Below are positions 37,278-48,900 of a stretch of 64,000 nt of DNA, one piece after another. Each line of letters begins with the position of its first letter. Position 1 is the first letter of the stretch. The stretch comes from Streptomyces sp. NRRL F-6131 (GTDB lineage: Bacteria; Actinomycetota; Actinomycetes; Streptomycetales; Streptomycetaceae), in NCBI GenBank assembly GCA_000719695.1, contig JOHN01000045.1:1-64000 (forward strand). The letters are read 5' to 3'. Below the pieces are notes generated by a model. That model was not told where the DNA came from. It was given only the letters and a program-made list of their open reading frames with translations, and did not search any database. The translations under genes were made by a program, and so were the position numbers.

Positions 37278-39539
37278 GTGAGCAACATCCCCGAGACCGG
37301 CCGAACCCGGCGGGTGACGATCCGTCTGGTGGTGCTGCAGATCCTGGTGGTCTCGCTGCTCGCCACCCTCGGCGGACGGCTCTGGTACCTGCAGATCCGC
37401 AACGCCAGCGTCTACACCGCCAAGGCGACCGGCAACCACATCCGCGAGGTCGTCGAACCCGCCGTGCGCGGCGAGATCCTGGACGCCTCCGGCCGCATCC
37501 TCGCCGGGAACGAGACCAAGCTGGTCGTCTCGGTCAGCCGCACCTCGCTGCTCCAGCAGAAGGACGCCGGCAAGGCGGTGCTGACCCGGCTCGCCGACGT
37601 GCTCGGGATGCCCGCCAAGGACGTCCAGGAGAAGGTCCGGCTCTGTGACGCCAAGACGCCCCAGCCCTGCTGGAACGGCTCGCCCTACCAGCCGATCCCG
37701 GTCACCAAGGAGGCGACCACCCAGCAGGCGATGCAGATAATGGAGCGCCGCGAGGACTTCCCCGGGGTCACCGCGCAGCCCACCGCCGTGCGCCACTACA
37801 CGGGCGTGGAGGGCGCCAACCTCGCCCAGGTGCTCGGCTACCTCTCGCCGGTCACCGACGAGGAGGTCTCCAAGACCGCCGACAAGGCCGGTCTCGACCG
37901 CTACCTGCCGGCCGACCAGATCGGCCGGGCCGGACTGGAGTCCGTCTACGACCGCGACCTGCGCGGCACCGCCGGCATCACCAAGCTGGAGGTGGACAAC
38001 CTCGGCCGGGTGATCGGCACCGCCGACAAGGCCGCCCCGGCGACCGGCAACAACCTGGTGACCAGCATCGACGCCCGGGTCCAGAAGGTCGTCGAGGACA
38101 ACCTGGCGCAGGCGATGTCCGACGCCCGCAAGACCTTCGACAAGGTCACCAACCGCAACTACGAGGCCGACTCCGGCGCCGCCGTCGTGATGGACGTGCA
38201 CACCGGCCGGATCGTCGCGATGGCCAGCGCCCCCACCTACGACCCCAACCTGTGGCAGGGCGGCATCAGCGGCAAGGACTACCAGGCGCTGACCAGCAAG
38301 GAGTCCAACTTCCCGCTGCTGAACCGGGCCATACAGGGTCAGTCCGCCCCCGGCTCGACCTTCAAGGTCATCTCCACCACCGCCGCCGTCCAGGCCGGCT
38401 ACTCGCTCGACGGCCGCTACGACTGCCCGAAGAGCATGACCATCGGCGGTCGGGAGTTCAAGAACTTCGAGAGCGAGAGCTTCGGCGCGATCTCCCTGGA
38501 GCGCGCCCTGGAGGTCTCCTGCGACACCGTCTTCTACGGGCTGGCCTACGACCAGTGGATGAAGGACGGCGGCATCAAGCCGAAGAAGGAGCCGGGCGAC
38601 TGGTTCTTCAAGACCGCCCACCAGTTCGGCCTCGGCGCCAAGACCGGCATCGACCTGCCCAGCGAGGTCACCGGCCGGGTGCCCGACCGGCAGTGGAAGC
38701 AGTCCTTCTACGACAACAACAAGGACGCCTGGTGCAAGCAGGCGGAGAAGGGCGGCACCAGCTTCTCCGACCAGATCGCCCGGGAGAACTGCGTCGACGG
38801 CTACCAGATGCGCGCCGGTGACGCCGTCAACTTCGCGATCGGCCAGGGCGACACCCTGGTCACCCCGATCCAGATGGCCCGGATCTACTCGGCCCTCGCC
38901 AACGGCGGCACCTTCTACCGCCCGACCGTCGCCAAGGCGGTGATAAGCCCGGGCGGGGAGCTCGTCCGCGAGATCGCCCCGCACGAGGACGGCCGGCTGC
39001 CCGGCGACCAGAAGCTGCTCGGCTACATCGACCAGGCCACCGCCGGCGTCGTCACCAGCGGCACCGCGGCCTGGAAGTTCACCGGCGCGGGCTGGCCGCA
39101 GGGCAAGATCGAGCTGCACGCCAAGACCGGCACCGCCGAGGTCGAGGGCAAGCAGACCACCTCGTGGCTGACCACCTACAGCCGCGACTACGCGGTCGTC
39201 ATGACGATAAGCCAGGGTGGCACCGGCTCCGGCGGTTCCGGTGACGCGATCCGCCGGATCTACCAGTCGCTGTACGGCGTCGACGACAAGGGCAACGTCG
39301 ACCCGGCCAAGGCGCTGCTGCCCAAGCCGCAGGCCGAGCTGCCGAAGTTCAACCCGGACGGCACCGCGATCATCAAGCCGGCGTCCTTCGGCGCCGCGGC
39401 CGGCGACCCCGGGGTGACCGGCGACGCGCCGCGGGTCTTCCTCGACCCGGCGCAGCCCGGCGGCGCCGTCCCGGTGCCCGTCGCGGTGGCGGCCGCCGTC
39501 GAACCCACCCGCACCACCACCGGAAGGGGCCGGGCATGA
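37278..39539 (+). CDS. mrdA: Penicillin-binding protein 2 (elongation transpeptidase)
   Basis: 753-residue class B PBP. One N-terminal membrane helix (LVVLQILVVSLLATLGGRLW), the pedestal domain, then the transpeptidase domain with active-site Ser in GSTFK (about 359), SCD for the second motif and KTGT near 616. It crosslinks peptidoglycan together with RodA, whose start codon overlaps its stop in ATGA at 39536. A Pro-rich periplasmic tail of about 100 residues follows the catalytic domain. GTG 37278 has no strong ribosome site. Confidence 0.95.
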   Translation: MSNIPETGRTRRVTIRLVVLQILVVSLLATLGGRLWYLQIRNASVYTAKATGNHIREVVEPAVRGEILDASGRILAGNETKLVVSVSRTSLLQQKDAGKAVLTRLADVLGMPAKDVQEKVRLCDAKTPQPCWNGSPYQPIPVTKEATTQQAMQIMERREDFPGVTAQPTAVRHYTGVEGANLAQVLGYLSPVTDEEVSKTADKAGLDRYLPADQIGRAGLESVYDRDLRGTAGITKLEVDNLGRVIGTADKAAPATGNNLVTSIDARVQKVVEDNLAQAMSDARKTFDKVTNRNYEADSGAAVVMDVHTGRIVAMASAPTYDPNLWQGGISGKDYQALTSKESNFPLLNRAIQGQSAPGSTFKVISTTAAVQAGYSLDGRYDCPKSMTIGGREFKNFESESFGAISLERALEVSCDTVFYGLAYDQWMKDGGIKPKKEPGDWFFKTAHQFGLGAKTGIDLPSEVTGRVPDRQWKQSFYDNNKDAWCKQAEKGGTSFSDQIARENCVDGYQMRAGDAVNFAIGQGDTLVTPIQMARIYSALANGGTFYRPTVAKAVISPGGELVREIAPHEDGRLPGDQKLLGYIDQATAGVVTSGTAAWKFTGAGWPQGKIELHAKTGTAEVEGKQTTSWLTTYSRDYAVVMTISQGGTGSGGSGDAIRRIYQSLYGVDDKGNVDPAKALLPKPQAELPKFNPDGTAIIKPASFGAAAGDPGVTGDAPRVFLDPAQPGGAVPVPVAVAAAVEPTRTTTGRGRA

Positions 39540-40735
39540 CCTCCTACGGTTCGTACCGCCAGCTGCGGCTCGCCCCGCAGCGCGGCGGGGTGCCCAAGGC
39601 GCTGTCCAAGGACTCCCCGCTGTGGCGGATCGACTGGATACTGCTGCTGGCCGCGGTGGTCCTCTCGCTGGGCAGCTCACTGCTGGTCTGGTCGGCCACC
39701 CGGGGGCGCGACACCCTCACCCACGGCGACCCGCAGTACTTCCTGTACCGGCACCTGACCAATGTGCTGGTCGGAGCGGTGCTGTGCGCGGTGGTGATAG
39801 CGATAGGGAGCCGGCGCTTCCGCACCGTCGTGCCCTTCCTGTACGCCGGGGTGATCCTGCTGCTGGTGGCCACGCTGAGTCCGCTCGGCTCGACCATCAA
39901 CGGCCAGCACTCCTGGATCCAGCTGGGCGGCGGCTTCTCCGTGCAGCCGGCCGAGTTCGCCAAGCTGGCGATCGTGCTGTCGATGGCGCTGGTGCTGTCC
40001 GACCAGGTGGACGCCGGGGAGCGGGAGTTCCCGGCGAACAAGGCGGTCTTCCGGGCGCTGGTCTGGGCGACCCTGCCGATGGCGATCGTGATGCTGATGC
40101 CGGACGCCGGCTCGGTGATGGTGATGGCCGTCATCGTGCTGGGCATCCTGCTGGCCTCCGGCGCGGCCAACCGCTGGGTGTTCGGGCTGATCCTGACCGG
40201 CGTCGGCGGCTGCGTCGCGATCTGGAAGCTCGGGGTGCTGAGCAAGTACCAGATCGACCGGTTCGCGGCCTTCGCCAACCCGGCGCTCGACCCGTCGGGC
40301 GTCGGCTACAACACCGCGCAGGCCCGGATCGCGATCGGCTCCGGCGGGCTGACCGGCAAGGGCCTGTTCCACGGGACGCAGACCACCGGGCAGTTCGTGC
40401 CGGAGCAGCAGACCGACTTCGTCTTCACGGTGGCCGGTGAGGAGCTGGGCTTCCTCGGGGCGACGGCGATCATCCTGCTGCTCGGCGTGGTGCTCTGGCG
40501 GGGCTGCCGGATCGCCCGCCAGGCCACCGACCTGTACGGCACCGTCGTGGCGGCCGGGGTGGTCGCCTGGTTCGCCTTCCAGGGCTTCGAGAACATAGGG
40601 ATGTGCCTGGGCATCATGCCGGTGGCCGGCATCCCGCTGCCGTTCGTCTCCTACGGGGGGTCGTCGATGTTCTCCACCTGGGTGGCGATCGGGCTGCTCC
40701 AGGCGGTGCAGAGCCAGCGGCCGATAGCGGCCTGA
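39536..40735 (+). CDS. rodA: Peptidoglycan glycosyltransferase RodA
   Basis: 399-residue SEDS-family polymerase with about ten membrane helices. Family motifs include NGQHSWIQLGG, QPAEFAKLA and PFVSYGGSSM near the end. It polymerises lipid II and is paired with PBP2. In S. coelicolor the gene of this cluster is called sfr. ATG 39536 overlaps the mrdA stop by four bases. Confidence 0.95.
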   Translation: MTSYGSYRQLRLAPQRGGVPKALSKDSPLWRIDWILLLAAVVLSLGSSLLVWSATRGRDTLTHGDPQYFLYRHLTNVLVGAVLCAVVIAIGSRRFRTVVPFLYAGVILLLVATLSPLGSTINGQHSWIQLGGGFSVQPAEFAKLAIVLSMALVLSDQVDAGEREFPANKAVFRALVWATLPMAIVMLMPDAGSVMVMAVIVLGILLASGAANRWVFGLILTGVGGCVAIWKLGVLSKYQIDRFAAFANPALDPSGVGYNTAQARIAIGSGGLTGKGLFHGTQTTGQFVPEQQTDFVFTVAGEELGFLGATAIILLLGVVLWRGCRIARQATDLYGTVVAAGVVAWFAFQGFENIGMCLGIMPVAGIPLPFVSYGGSSMFSTWVAIGLLQAVQSQRPIAA

Positions 40736-40737
40736 GC

Positions 40738-40782
40738 GGCGGCGCGAACGGCGGCGCGAACGGCTCCAACGGCGGCGCGAAC
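40738..40782. repeat. 12-bp repeat just after rodA
   Basis: ggcggcgcgaac at 40738, 40750 and 40771, with the shorter ggctccaac between the second and third. The last copy runs into the terminator arm. Confidence 0.85.
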
Positions 40783-40829
40783 GGCGCGGGCCGGTCCGGG
40801 GTGGTCCCCGGGCCGGCCCGCGCCGTTCG
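40778..40829. terminator. Bidirectional terminator after rodA
   Basis: cgaacggcgcgggccgg pairs with ccggcccgcgccgttcg, and the inside folds again (ccgggg / ccccgg around tggt). Confidence 0.92.
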
Positions 40830-40837
40830 CGGACGCC

Positions 40838-42130
40838 CTACGGGGCGGGCAGCAGCAGGTCGGCGGCGGCGAAGACCGCCCGGGTCTGGTGGGCGACCTG
40901 GGTCTCGACCGGCACCCAGCGGGCCCCCAGTCGCTGCAGGCCCTCCAGGCTCGCCGCGGCGACGCCCCGGGCACGCGTGCGGGCCGCGTCCGCCGCCGGG
41001 CCGCCGCAGTCCGCGAGCAGCCGCAGCAGCATCGAGGAGATCCGCAGCGGCACCCGCTCGGCGACGATCCGGGCGGTGGTGACCCGGGACACCGACAGCG
41101 GCGCCGTCGACCAGTCCGCCAGCCAGTCCGCCACCACCGGCGGGCAGACCGCCAGATTGAACTCGACGGAACGCAGCAGCGGCCCGTACGCCACCCCGGC
41201 GTGCCGCGGCACCTGCGGCAGCAGGGCGGTCAGCTCCGCCACCCGGGAGCGCAGCCGGTCCGCGCAGGCCCCGACGGCGGCGGGCACGTCCGGCGCCGGA
41301 CGGGCGTCGCCGACGGCGTCGATCGCCCACATCGGCACCTCCAGCACCGCGGTCGTCCCGCCGTAACGCCCCGCGTACGCCCAGGTGGACAGCTCGGGGC
41401 GGTCCGGCAGCGGCTGCCGGCCGCGACCCGGCGGCGGCATCAGATAGGTGCCGGGGGCCGGGCTGTGCCAGCCGAGCGCGTCGTAGGAGTCGACGTCCAG
41501 CGGGATGCCGCCGCGGGCCACCGAGCGGGCGAAGGGCTCGGCCAGGGCCGGCAGCGGCCGGGTGAGCTGCACGAACGCGCCGCCGAAGTCCACGCCGTGC
41601 AGCGAGCACTGGAGCACCGGGCGCAGTTCGTCGATCAGGCCGGTCAGCACCCGGCTCTCCGGCATCGGCGTGAGCGGGCCGTCCGGGTGCGGCAGCAGCT
41701 CCGGCTGCTCGTGGAAGGCGGGCCGGAAGAAGTGCTCGTAGTGCCGGGCCGCGGTGAGCGGGCCCTGCAGCCAGCCCTCGTTGAGCGCGGCGCCGTCCGG
41801 GTCCAGGCAGAGCAGGACGTGCCAGCCGACCCCGGGGCGGGGCGGCAGCTCCAGCACCCGCTCGGCCAGCCGGACGGCGGCGGCCAGGCCGACCGGCTCG
41901 TTCGGGTGCGGGCCGCCGACGACGAGGACGGTGTGCTCGCCGTCGTCCACCGAGACCAGGACGAGGGGGCGTCCGGCCCGGGAGCGGCCCACTTCGCGGA
42001 CCCGGCAGCGACCGGGGTGGCGGCGGGCCAGCCGGCGGGCCGCGGCGATCGCCCGGGCCACGGTCGGGTAGCTCTCGGTGTCGTGGCACGGGCTGTCGAT
42101 CCGGCGCGTCCGCCGGCCCGTGTCGGTCAT
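40838..42130 (-). CDS. M14-type zinc carboxypeptidase-like protein
   Basis: 430 residues, cytoplasmic by sequence (no signal peptide). VVGGPHPNEPVGLAAAV holds the zinc-binding HxxE, and CSLHGVDFGGAFV the third ligand; GTTAVLEVPMW probably carries the catalytic Glu. These match the M14 carboxypeptidase/succinylglutamate desuccinylase-like fold. The C-terminal half is a helical domain I do not recognise. Substrate unknown; a wall-peptide or amino-acid conjugate is conceivable. ATG 42130 has ggag upstream; the frame is open to 42241 but that stretch is Ala/Pro low-complexity. Confidence 0.78.
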   Translation of the reverse strand: MTDTGRRTRRIDSPCHDTESYPTVARAIAAARRLARRHPGRCRVREVGRSRAGRPLVLVSVDDGEHTVLVVGGPHPNEPVGLAAAVRLAERVLELPPRPGVGWHVLLCLDPDGAALNEGWLQGPLTAARHYEHFFRPAFHEQPELLPHPDGPLTPMPESRVLTGLIDELRPVLQCSLHGVDFGGAFVQLTRPLPALAEPFARSVARGGIPLDVDSYDALGWHSPAPGTYLMPPPGRGRQPLPDRPELSTWAYAGRYGGTTAVLEVPMWAIDAVGDARPAPDVPAAVGACADRLRSRVAELTALLPQVPRHAGVAYGPLLRSVEFNLAVCPPVVADWLADWSTAPLSVSRVTTARIVAERVPLRISSMLLRLLADCGGPAADAARTRARGVAAASLEGLQRLGARWVPVETQVAHQTRAVFAAADLLLPAP

Positions 42131-42580
42131 GGCTCTCCAGTCCTCGGGGGCGGGCGGGGCGGCGCGGTCGGGGGCCTCGGTCGGGAGTCCGGCGCGGGGT
42201 CGCGCCGGGCCGCCCGGCGCGGCCGGTGCGCGCGCGGCCAACTCCCTTGTCCCGGGGGCGCACAGGACCTTCCGGTGGAGCCTTGCCAGTACCGCACGCG
42301 GCCTCGGAGCGTGTCAACAGTCGCCGGGGTCCCGCGGTGGGACCGCGTTCACGTGCCGGGACCTGTCCGTACACCCCCCGGCACGGACGGTCCGCGCGCC
42401 GCCCGGCGGGGCCGGGCCGGGGGTCGTGGCGGGGCCGGGCCGGGGTCGGGCCGGGGTCGCGGCGGCGGGCGACCGGGCCGGAGCGTACGGCGGTTCGGCT
42501 ACCCTTGAGGGTCACCCCTCCCAGCCGTCGCCCCGCGGAGCGCGCGGCGGTCCCGAACGTCGTAAGGGTTCCTAGTACTC
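42131..42580. other. Gene-free region before the radical-SAM gene
   Basis: G-rich on the plus strand, with gggccggggtc repeated at 42430-42465 and several GGGG runs that could form G-quadruplexes. TACCCT (42500-42505) is a plausible -10 box for the gene at 42581, giving a leader of about 65 nt. No gene is supportable. Confidence 0.5.
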
Positions 42581-44509
<1,929 letters not shown>

Positions 44510-44537
44510 GCGCACGGGCCGCCGTGCCCCCGTCGCG

Positions 44538-44567
44538 CGCCCCCGCCGGACCCGTCCGGCGGGGGCG
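44538..44567 (+). terminator. Terminator after the radical-SAM gene
   Basis: Perfect 13-bp stem cgcccccgccgga / tccggcgggggcg around cccg. It separates the radical-SAM gene from its DUF2344 partner, so the latter has its own promoter. Confidence 0.9.
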
Positions 44568-44628
44568 TTCGCGTGCCGGGGCGGGCGGGGGCGGAGCGAG
44601 GGGTGGGCGGGGGCGCGTACCCTTTGAG

Positions 44629-44685
44629 GTGACAGAGTCCGGACAGTGGCGGGAAATCGCCGCCGCTGCGGACGGGGACCACTGA
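44629..44685 (+). CDS. Possible 18-codon leaderless upstream peptide
   Basis: TACCCT (44618-44623), five bases, then GTG and 18 codons (VTESGQWREIAAAADGDH) ending in TGA two bases before the ribosome-site-like gaagga of the next gene. The spacing is that of a leaderless start. It may be a translated leader of the DUF2344 gene or coincidence. Confidence 0.3.
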   Translation: MTESGQWREIAAAADGDH

Positions 44686-44744
44686 CGAAGGACTGAGCGA
44701 CCCTGGCACGCCGTACGCCCGACGGTCCGCCGCCCGCGCCGACG

Positions 44745-45545
44745 GTGCAGCGGATCCGTCTCCGCTACACCAAGCGCGGCCGGCTCCGCTTCACCAGCCA
44801 CCGTGACTTCCAGCGCGCCTTCGAGCGCGCCCTGCGCCGGTCGGCGGTGCCGATGGCCTACTCGGCCGGCTTCACCCCGCACCCCAAGGTGTCCTACGCC
44901 AATGCCGCGCCGACCGGTGTGGCCAGCGAGGCGGAGTACCTGGAGATCGGCCTCGCGGCCGCCCGCGACCCCGAGGAGCTGCGCGTCCAGTTGGACGAGT
45001 CGCTGCCCACGGGTCTGGACGTGATCGACGCGGTCGAGGTCCGGACGCCCAACTTCGTGGAGCGCCTGGAGGCCTCCGAGTGGCAGGTGCGGCTCGACGG
45101 CGTCGAGCCGCAGGAGGCGGCCCGCGCGGTCGCCGCGTTCCTCGCCGAGGAGCGCGTCGAGGTCGAACGCCTCACCAAGAACGGCCTGCGGGTCTTCGAC
45201 GCGCGCGGCGCGGTGGCGGCTCTCGAGATCGTCCCGCCGCAGGTCGACGGCGGTGCGGACACGGCGGGTGAAGAGGCCCGCGATGTTCGGACCGGGCGTC
45301 CCTGTGCGATACTGCGCCTGGTAGTACGACACGCCACACCCGCCGTACGACCCGACGACGTGTTGTCCGGTCTCCGTGCGACGGCCGACCTGGCGCCGCC
45401 GGTCCCCGCAGAGGTGACCAGGCTGGCGCAGGGGCCGCTCGACGAGGGGACCGGCACGGTGACCGACCCGCTGGCGCTCGACCGCGCCGCGGCCCCGGCC
45501 GGCCCAGTGGCGGCCGGCGAGCCGCGCGCAACCGCGTCCGCCTAG
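44745..45545 (+). CDS. DUF2344 family protein (TIGR03936)
   Basis: 266 residues from GTG 44745: IRLRYTKRGRLRFTSHRDF, AYSAGFTPHPKVSYANA and the DGVEPQEAARAVAAFL / LRLVVRHATPAVRPDD segments define the family. It is the partner of the radical-SAM protein at 42581; function unknown. The listed start is the conservative one. CTG 44703, in frame 14 codons upstream (LARRTPDGPPPAPT), has gaagga at 44687-44692 ten nt before it, whereas GTG 44745 has no ribosome site. I remember ARRTPDGPPPAP as the conserved N-terminus in other Streptomyces, so the CTG is probably the real start. Confidence 0.88.
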   Translation: MQRIRLRYTKRGRLRFTSHRDFQRAFERALRRSAVPMAYSAGFTPHPKVSYANAAPTGVASEAEYLEIGLAAARDPEELRVQLDESLPTGLDVIDAVEVRTPNFVERLEASEWQVRLDGVEPQEAARAVAAFLAEERVEVERLTKNGLRVFDARGAVAALEIVPPQVDGGADTAGEEARDVRTGRPCAILRLVVRHATPAVRPDDVLSGLRATADLAPPVPAEVTRLAQGPLDEGTGTVTDPLALDRAAAPAGPVAAGEPRATASA

Positions 45546-45942
45546 CGGGCGGAGGCCGGGTCCAGTTCCCCACTGGGCCCGCTGGTCCTCCAGGCCCCCG
45601 CGGCTCCCCAGGGGAGCGAGCGTCGTCGAAGCACAGGCCGGCCTCTTGCGGCCCGCCGACCCCGATGGTCGGTGGGCCCGAGGACCCCGTCCGGGAGCCA
45701 CCCGGGGTTGGGGAACGGCGCAGCTTGGGAAAACCTTCAGAAGACTGGTCAGACCAGAAGACTTTCGACACCCCGCCGAGGGCGGGGCGCCGAGCGAGAC
45801 TACGAGCCCCTGTGCGGCCTCGCGTCCGCGCGGCGGCACCGTGAAAGGGTCCGGCCCGAGCATCCTCGCGATGCCGGCCGCCCACCGGTGTCGCACCGTG
45901 CCCGGATGCGGAGCCCGGGGGCCTGACGGGAGATCCACCCGC
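45546..45942. other. Long upstream region of the RNase E/G gene
   Basis: It holds a hairpin ggcccgccgacc / ggtcggtgggcc (45650-45661, 45667-45678, one wobble pair), likely the terminator of the DUF2344 transcript; smaller hairpins (ctcccc/ggggag at 45604, ccccgcc/ggcgggg near 45771); and agaagactggtcagaccagaagact near 45740, containing the palindrome CTGGTC-A-GACCAG. No gene is supportable. The promoter of rne and any autoregulatory leader must be here. Confidence 0.5.
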
Positions 45943-48900
45943 ATGCTCGATAACACCGATCCGCAGCAGCCTGCGGCCACGGAACCGAACGACACCGCCG
46001 GCACCGGCGGCGACACCGCGTCCGCGGCGCCGCCGCGCCGGCGCCGCCGCGCGGTGTCCCGCCCGGCCGGCGCCCCGCAGGGCGCCGCCGCGGAGACCGC
46101 CGAGACGGTCCTCCCCGCCGAGGCCGAGGCCACCCGACCGGCCGAGACGCCGGCCGCCGAGGCACCCGCCGCCGAACCGGTGGCGGAGAAGCCGGTGCGC
46201 GCCCGCCGTACCCGCAAGCGCGCCGAGGCGCCCGCCGGGGCGCCCGAGGCCACCGCGATCGTGGTCACCGCGCCGGACGCCGGAGCGACGACCGCCCCCG
46301 CCGAGGAGGAGCCGGCTCCGGCCGCCGCGAAGGCGCCGAGGGCCGCCAAGGCCGACCGGGCCGAGAAGACGGAGACGACGGAGAAGGCGGAGACCGCCGA
46401 GAAGGCGGAGAAGCCCGTGCGGGCCCGCCGGACCCGCAAGAAGGCCGAGGCCGCTCCGGTCGAGGAGGCGGTCGCCGAGGCGCCCGTCGCCGAGCCCGAG
46501 CCCGAGCCCGAGCCGGTGGCCGTCGAGGCCCCCGCCGCCGAGGAGGCCCCGGCCGCTCCCGCGCGCCGTGCCCGCCGCCGCCGGGTGGTCGAGGCCGTCT
46601 CCGTGGTCGAGCCCGCCCCCGTCGCGGAGGAGCCCGTCGCCGAGGAGCCGGTGGCGGAGGAGCCCGAGGCCGAGGCCGAGGAGACCCCGGCCGAGGAGCC
46701 GGTCGTCGAGGTGCCGGCCACCGAGCCGCCCCAGCGGGTGCGCCGTCGCGCCGTCCGCCCCTCCACCGCGATCTTCCAGGCCCCGGTGTTCCAGGAGCCG
46801 GCCCCCTACGTCGCCCCGACCGCCCAGGCCGCGGCGACCGCCCAGTCGGCCCAGTCGGCCCCCGCCGCCGCGCAGCCGTCCGCCGCCGCGCAGCCGTCCG
46901 CCGCCGAGGAGGCGCCCGCCGCGGCCGCGCCGCGCCGCGAGGAGGACGAGTTCGAGTACAGCGGTGTCGGCCGCCGTCGCCGCGTCCGCACCTCGGTGCG
47001 GGTGCAGACCCCGTCCCGCCAGAAGCACGCCGCCGCGAAGCCCGTGGTGGAGAAGCCCGTCGTCGCGGAGAAGCCCGCGGCGGAGAAGCCCGCCGCGGTG
47101 CAGCGGTCCGTCGAGGCGCCCGCCGCCGTCGAGGCCCCCGCGACCGGCCCCGAGGCCGAGGACGAGTGGGAGGACGGCCGCCCGTCGCGCCGTCGCCGCC
47201 GGGGCGGCCGCCGCCGTCGCCGCGGTGAGGCCGAGGAGATCGAGGCCGAGGCGCCCGAGGCCGAGCAGCCCGCCGCCGAGGAGCCGGCCGTCGACGAGGA
47301 GGACGACGACGAGGACGACCTGGCCGCCGGCCTGTCCTCCTCGCGCCGCCGTCGCCGTCGCCGCCGCCGCAGCGGGGAGACCGGCGCCGTCGAGACCGCC
47401 GAGACCACCGAGGACGGCGTCCGCACGGTGGTGAAGGTGCGCGAGCCGCGCCGCCGCTCCACCGAGCCGTCGTTCGACCCGGACGAGGTGCAGTCCATCA
47501 AGGGCTCCACCCGCCTGGAGGCCAAGAAGCAGCGCCGCCGCGAGGGCCGCGAGCTGGGCCGCCGCCGGGTGCCGATCATCACCGAGGCCGAGTTCCTGGC
47601 CCGCCGCGAGTCGGTCGAGCGCGTCATGGTGGTGCGCCAGAACGGCCAGCGGACCCAGATCGGCGTCCTCGAGGACGGCGTGCTCGTCGAGCACTACGTC
47701 AACAAGGAGCAGGCCACCTCCTACGTCGGCAACGTCTACCTGGGCAAGGTCCAGAACGTGCTGCCGTCGATGGAGGCCGCCTTCGTCGACATCGGCAAGG
47801 GCCGCAACGCGGTGCTGTACGCCGGTGAGGTCAACTTCGGGGCGCTGGGCGGCCACGGCGGCCCGCGCCGGATCGAGTCGGTGCTGAAGTCCGGCCAGTC
47901 CGTGCTGGTGCAGGTCTCCAAGGACCCGATCGGCCACAAGGGCGCCCGCCTGACCAGCCAGATCTCGCTGCCCGGCCGCTACCTGGTCTACGTGCCCGAG
48001 GGCTCGATGACCGGCATTTCCCGCAAGCTGCCGGAGAACGAGCGCGCCCGTCTGAAGCAGATCCTCAAGAAGATCGTCCCGGACGACGCGGGCGTCATCG
48101 TGCGCACCGCCGCCGAGGGCGCCTCCGAGGAGGAGCTGACCCGCGACGTCCAGCGCCTCCAGCAGCAGTGGGAGGACATCCAGAAGAAGGCCGCGTCCGG
48201 CAACGCCCCCGCGCTGCTCTACGGCGAGCCGGACATGACCGTCCGGGTCGTCCGCGACATCTTCAACGAGGACTTCACCAAGGTCATCGTCTCCGGCAAC
48301 GAGGCGTGGAGCACCATCCACGACTACGTCACCAACGTGGCCCCGGACCTCGCCGAGCGGCTCCAGCGCTGGACCTCCGAGGTGGACGTCTTCGCCACCT
48401 ACCGGATCGACGAGCAGCTGATGAAGGCGCTGGACCGCAAGGTCTGGCTGCCCAGCGGCGGCTCGCTGGTGATCGACCGCACCGAGGCGATGGTCGTCGT
48501 CGACGTCAACACCGGGAAGTTCGTCGGCCAGGGCGGCAACCTGGAGGAGACGGTCACCCGGAACAACATCGAGGCGGCCGAGGAGATCGTGCGCCAGCTG
48601 CGGCTGCGCGACCTCGGCGGCATCATCGTGATCGACTTCATCGACATGGTCCTGGAGTCCAACCGCGACCTGGTGCTGCGCCGCCTGCTGGAGTGCCTGG
48701 GCCGGGACCGGACCAAGCACCAGGTGGCGGAGGTCACCTCGCTGGGCCTGGTGCAGATGACCCGCAAGCGGGTCGGCCAGGGCCTGCTGGAGTCCTTCTC
48801 CGAGCCCTGCGTGCACTGCAACGGCCGCGGCGTGATCGTCCACATGGAGCAGCCGAGCGCCCACTCCCACAGTCACACCGGTGGCGGCGCGGCCGCCGTC

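Noticed and set aside
42430-42465. G-quadruplex regulator of the radical-SAM gene
   Set aside because: GGGG runs are expected in such GC-rich intergenic DNA and lie upstream of the likely -10 box.
45741-45760. CTGGTC-A-GACCAG as a DasR site upstream of rne
   Set aside because: The half-sites match but the centre is one base short of the 16-bp dre, and no link between RNase E and GlcNAc control is known.
45172-48876. 1,234-codon minus-strand frame opposite rne
   Set aside because: Antisense of low-complexity rne DNA; Leu/Gly/Arg repeats without homology.
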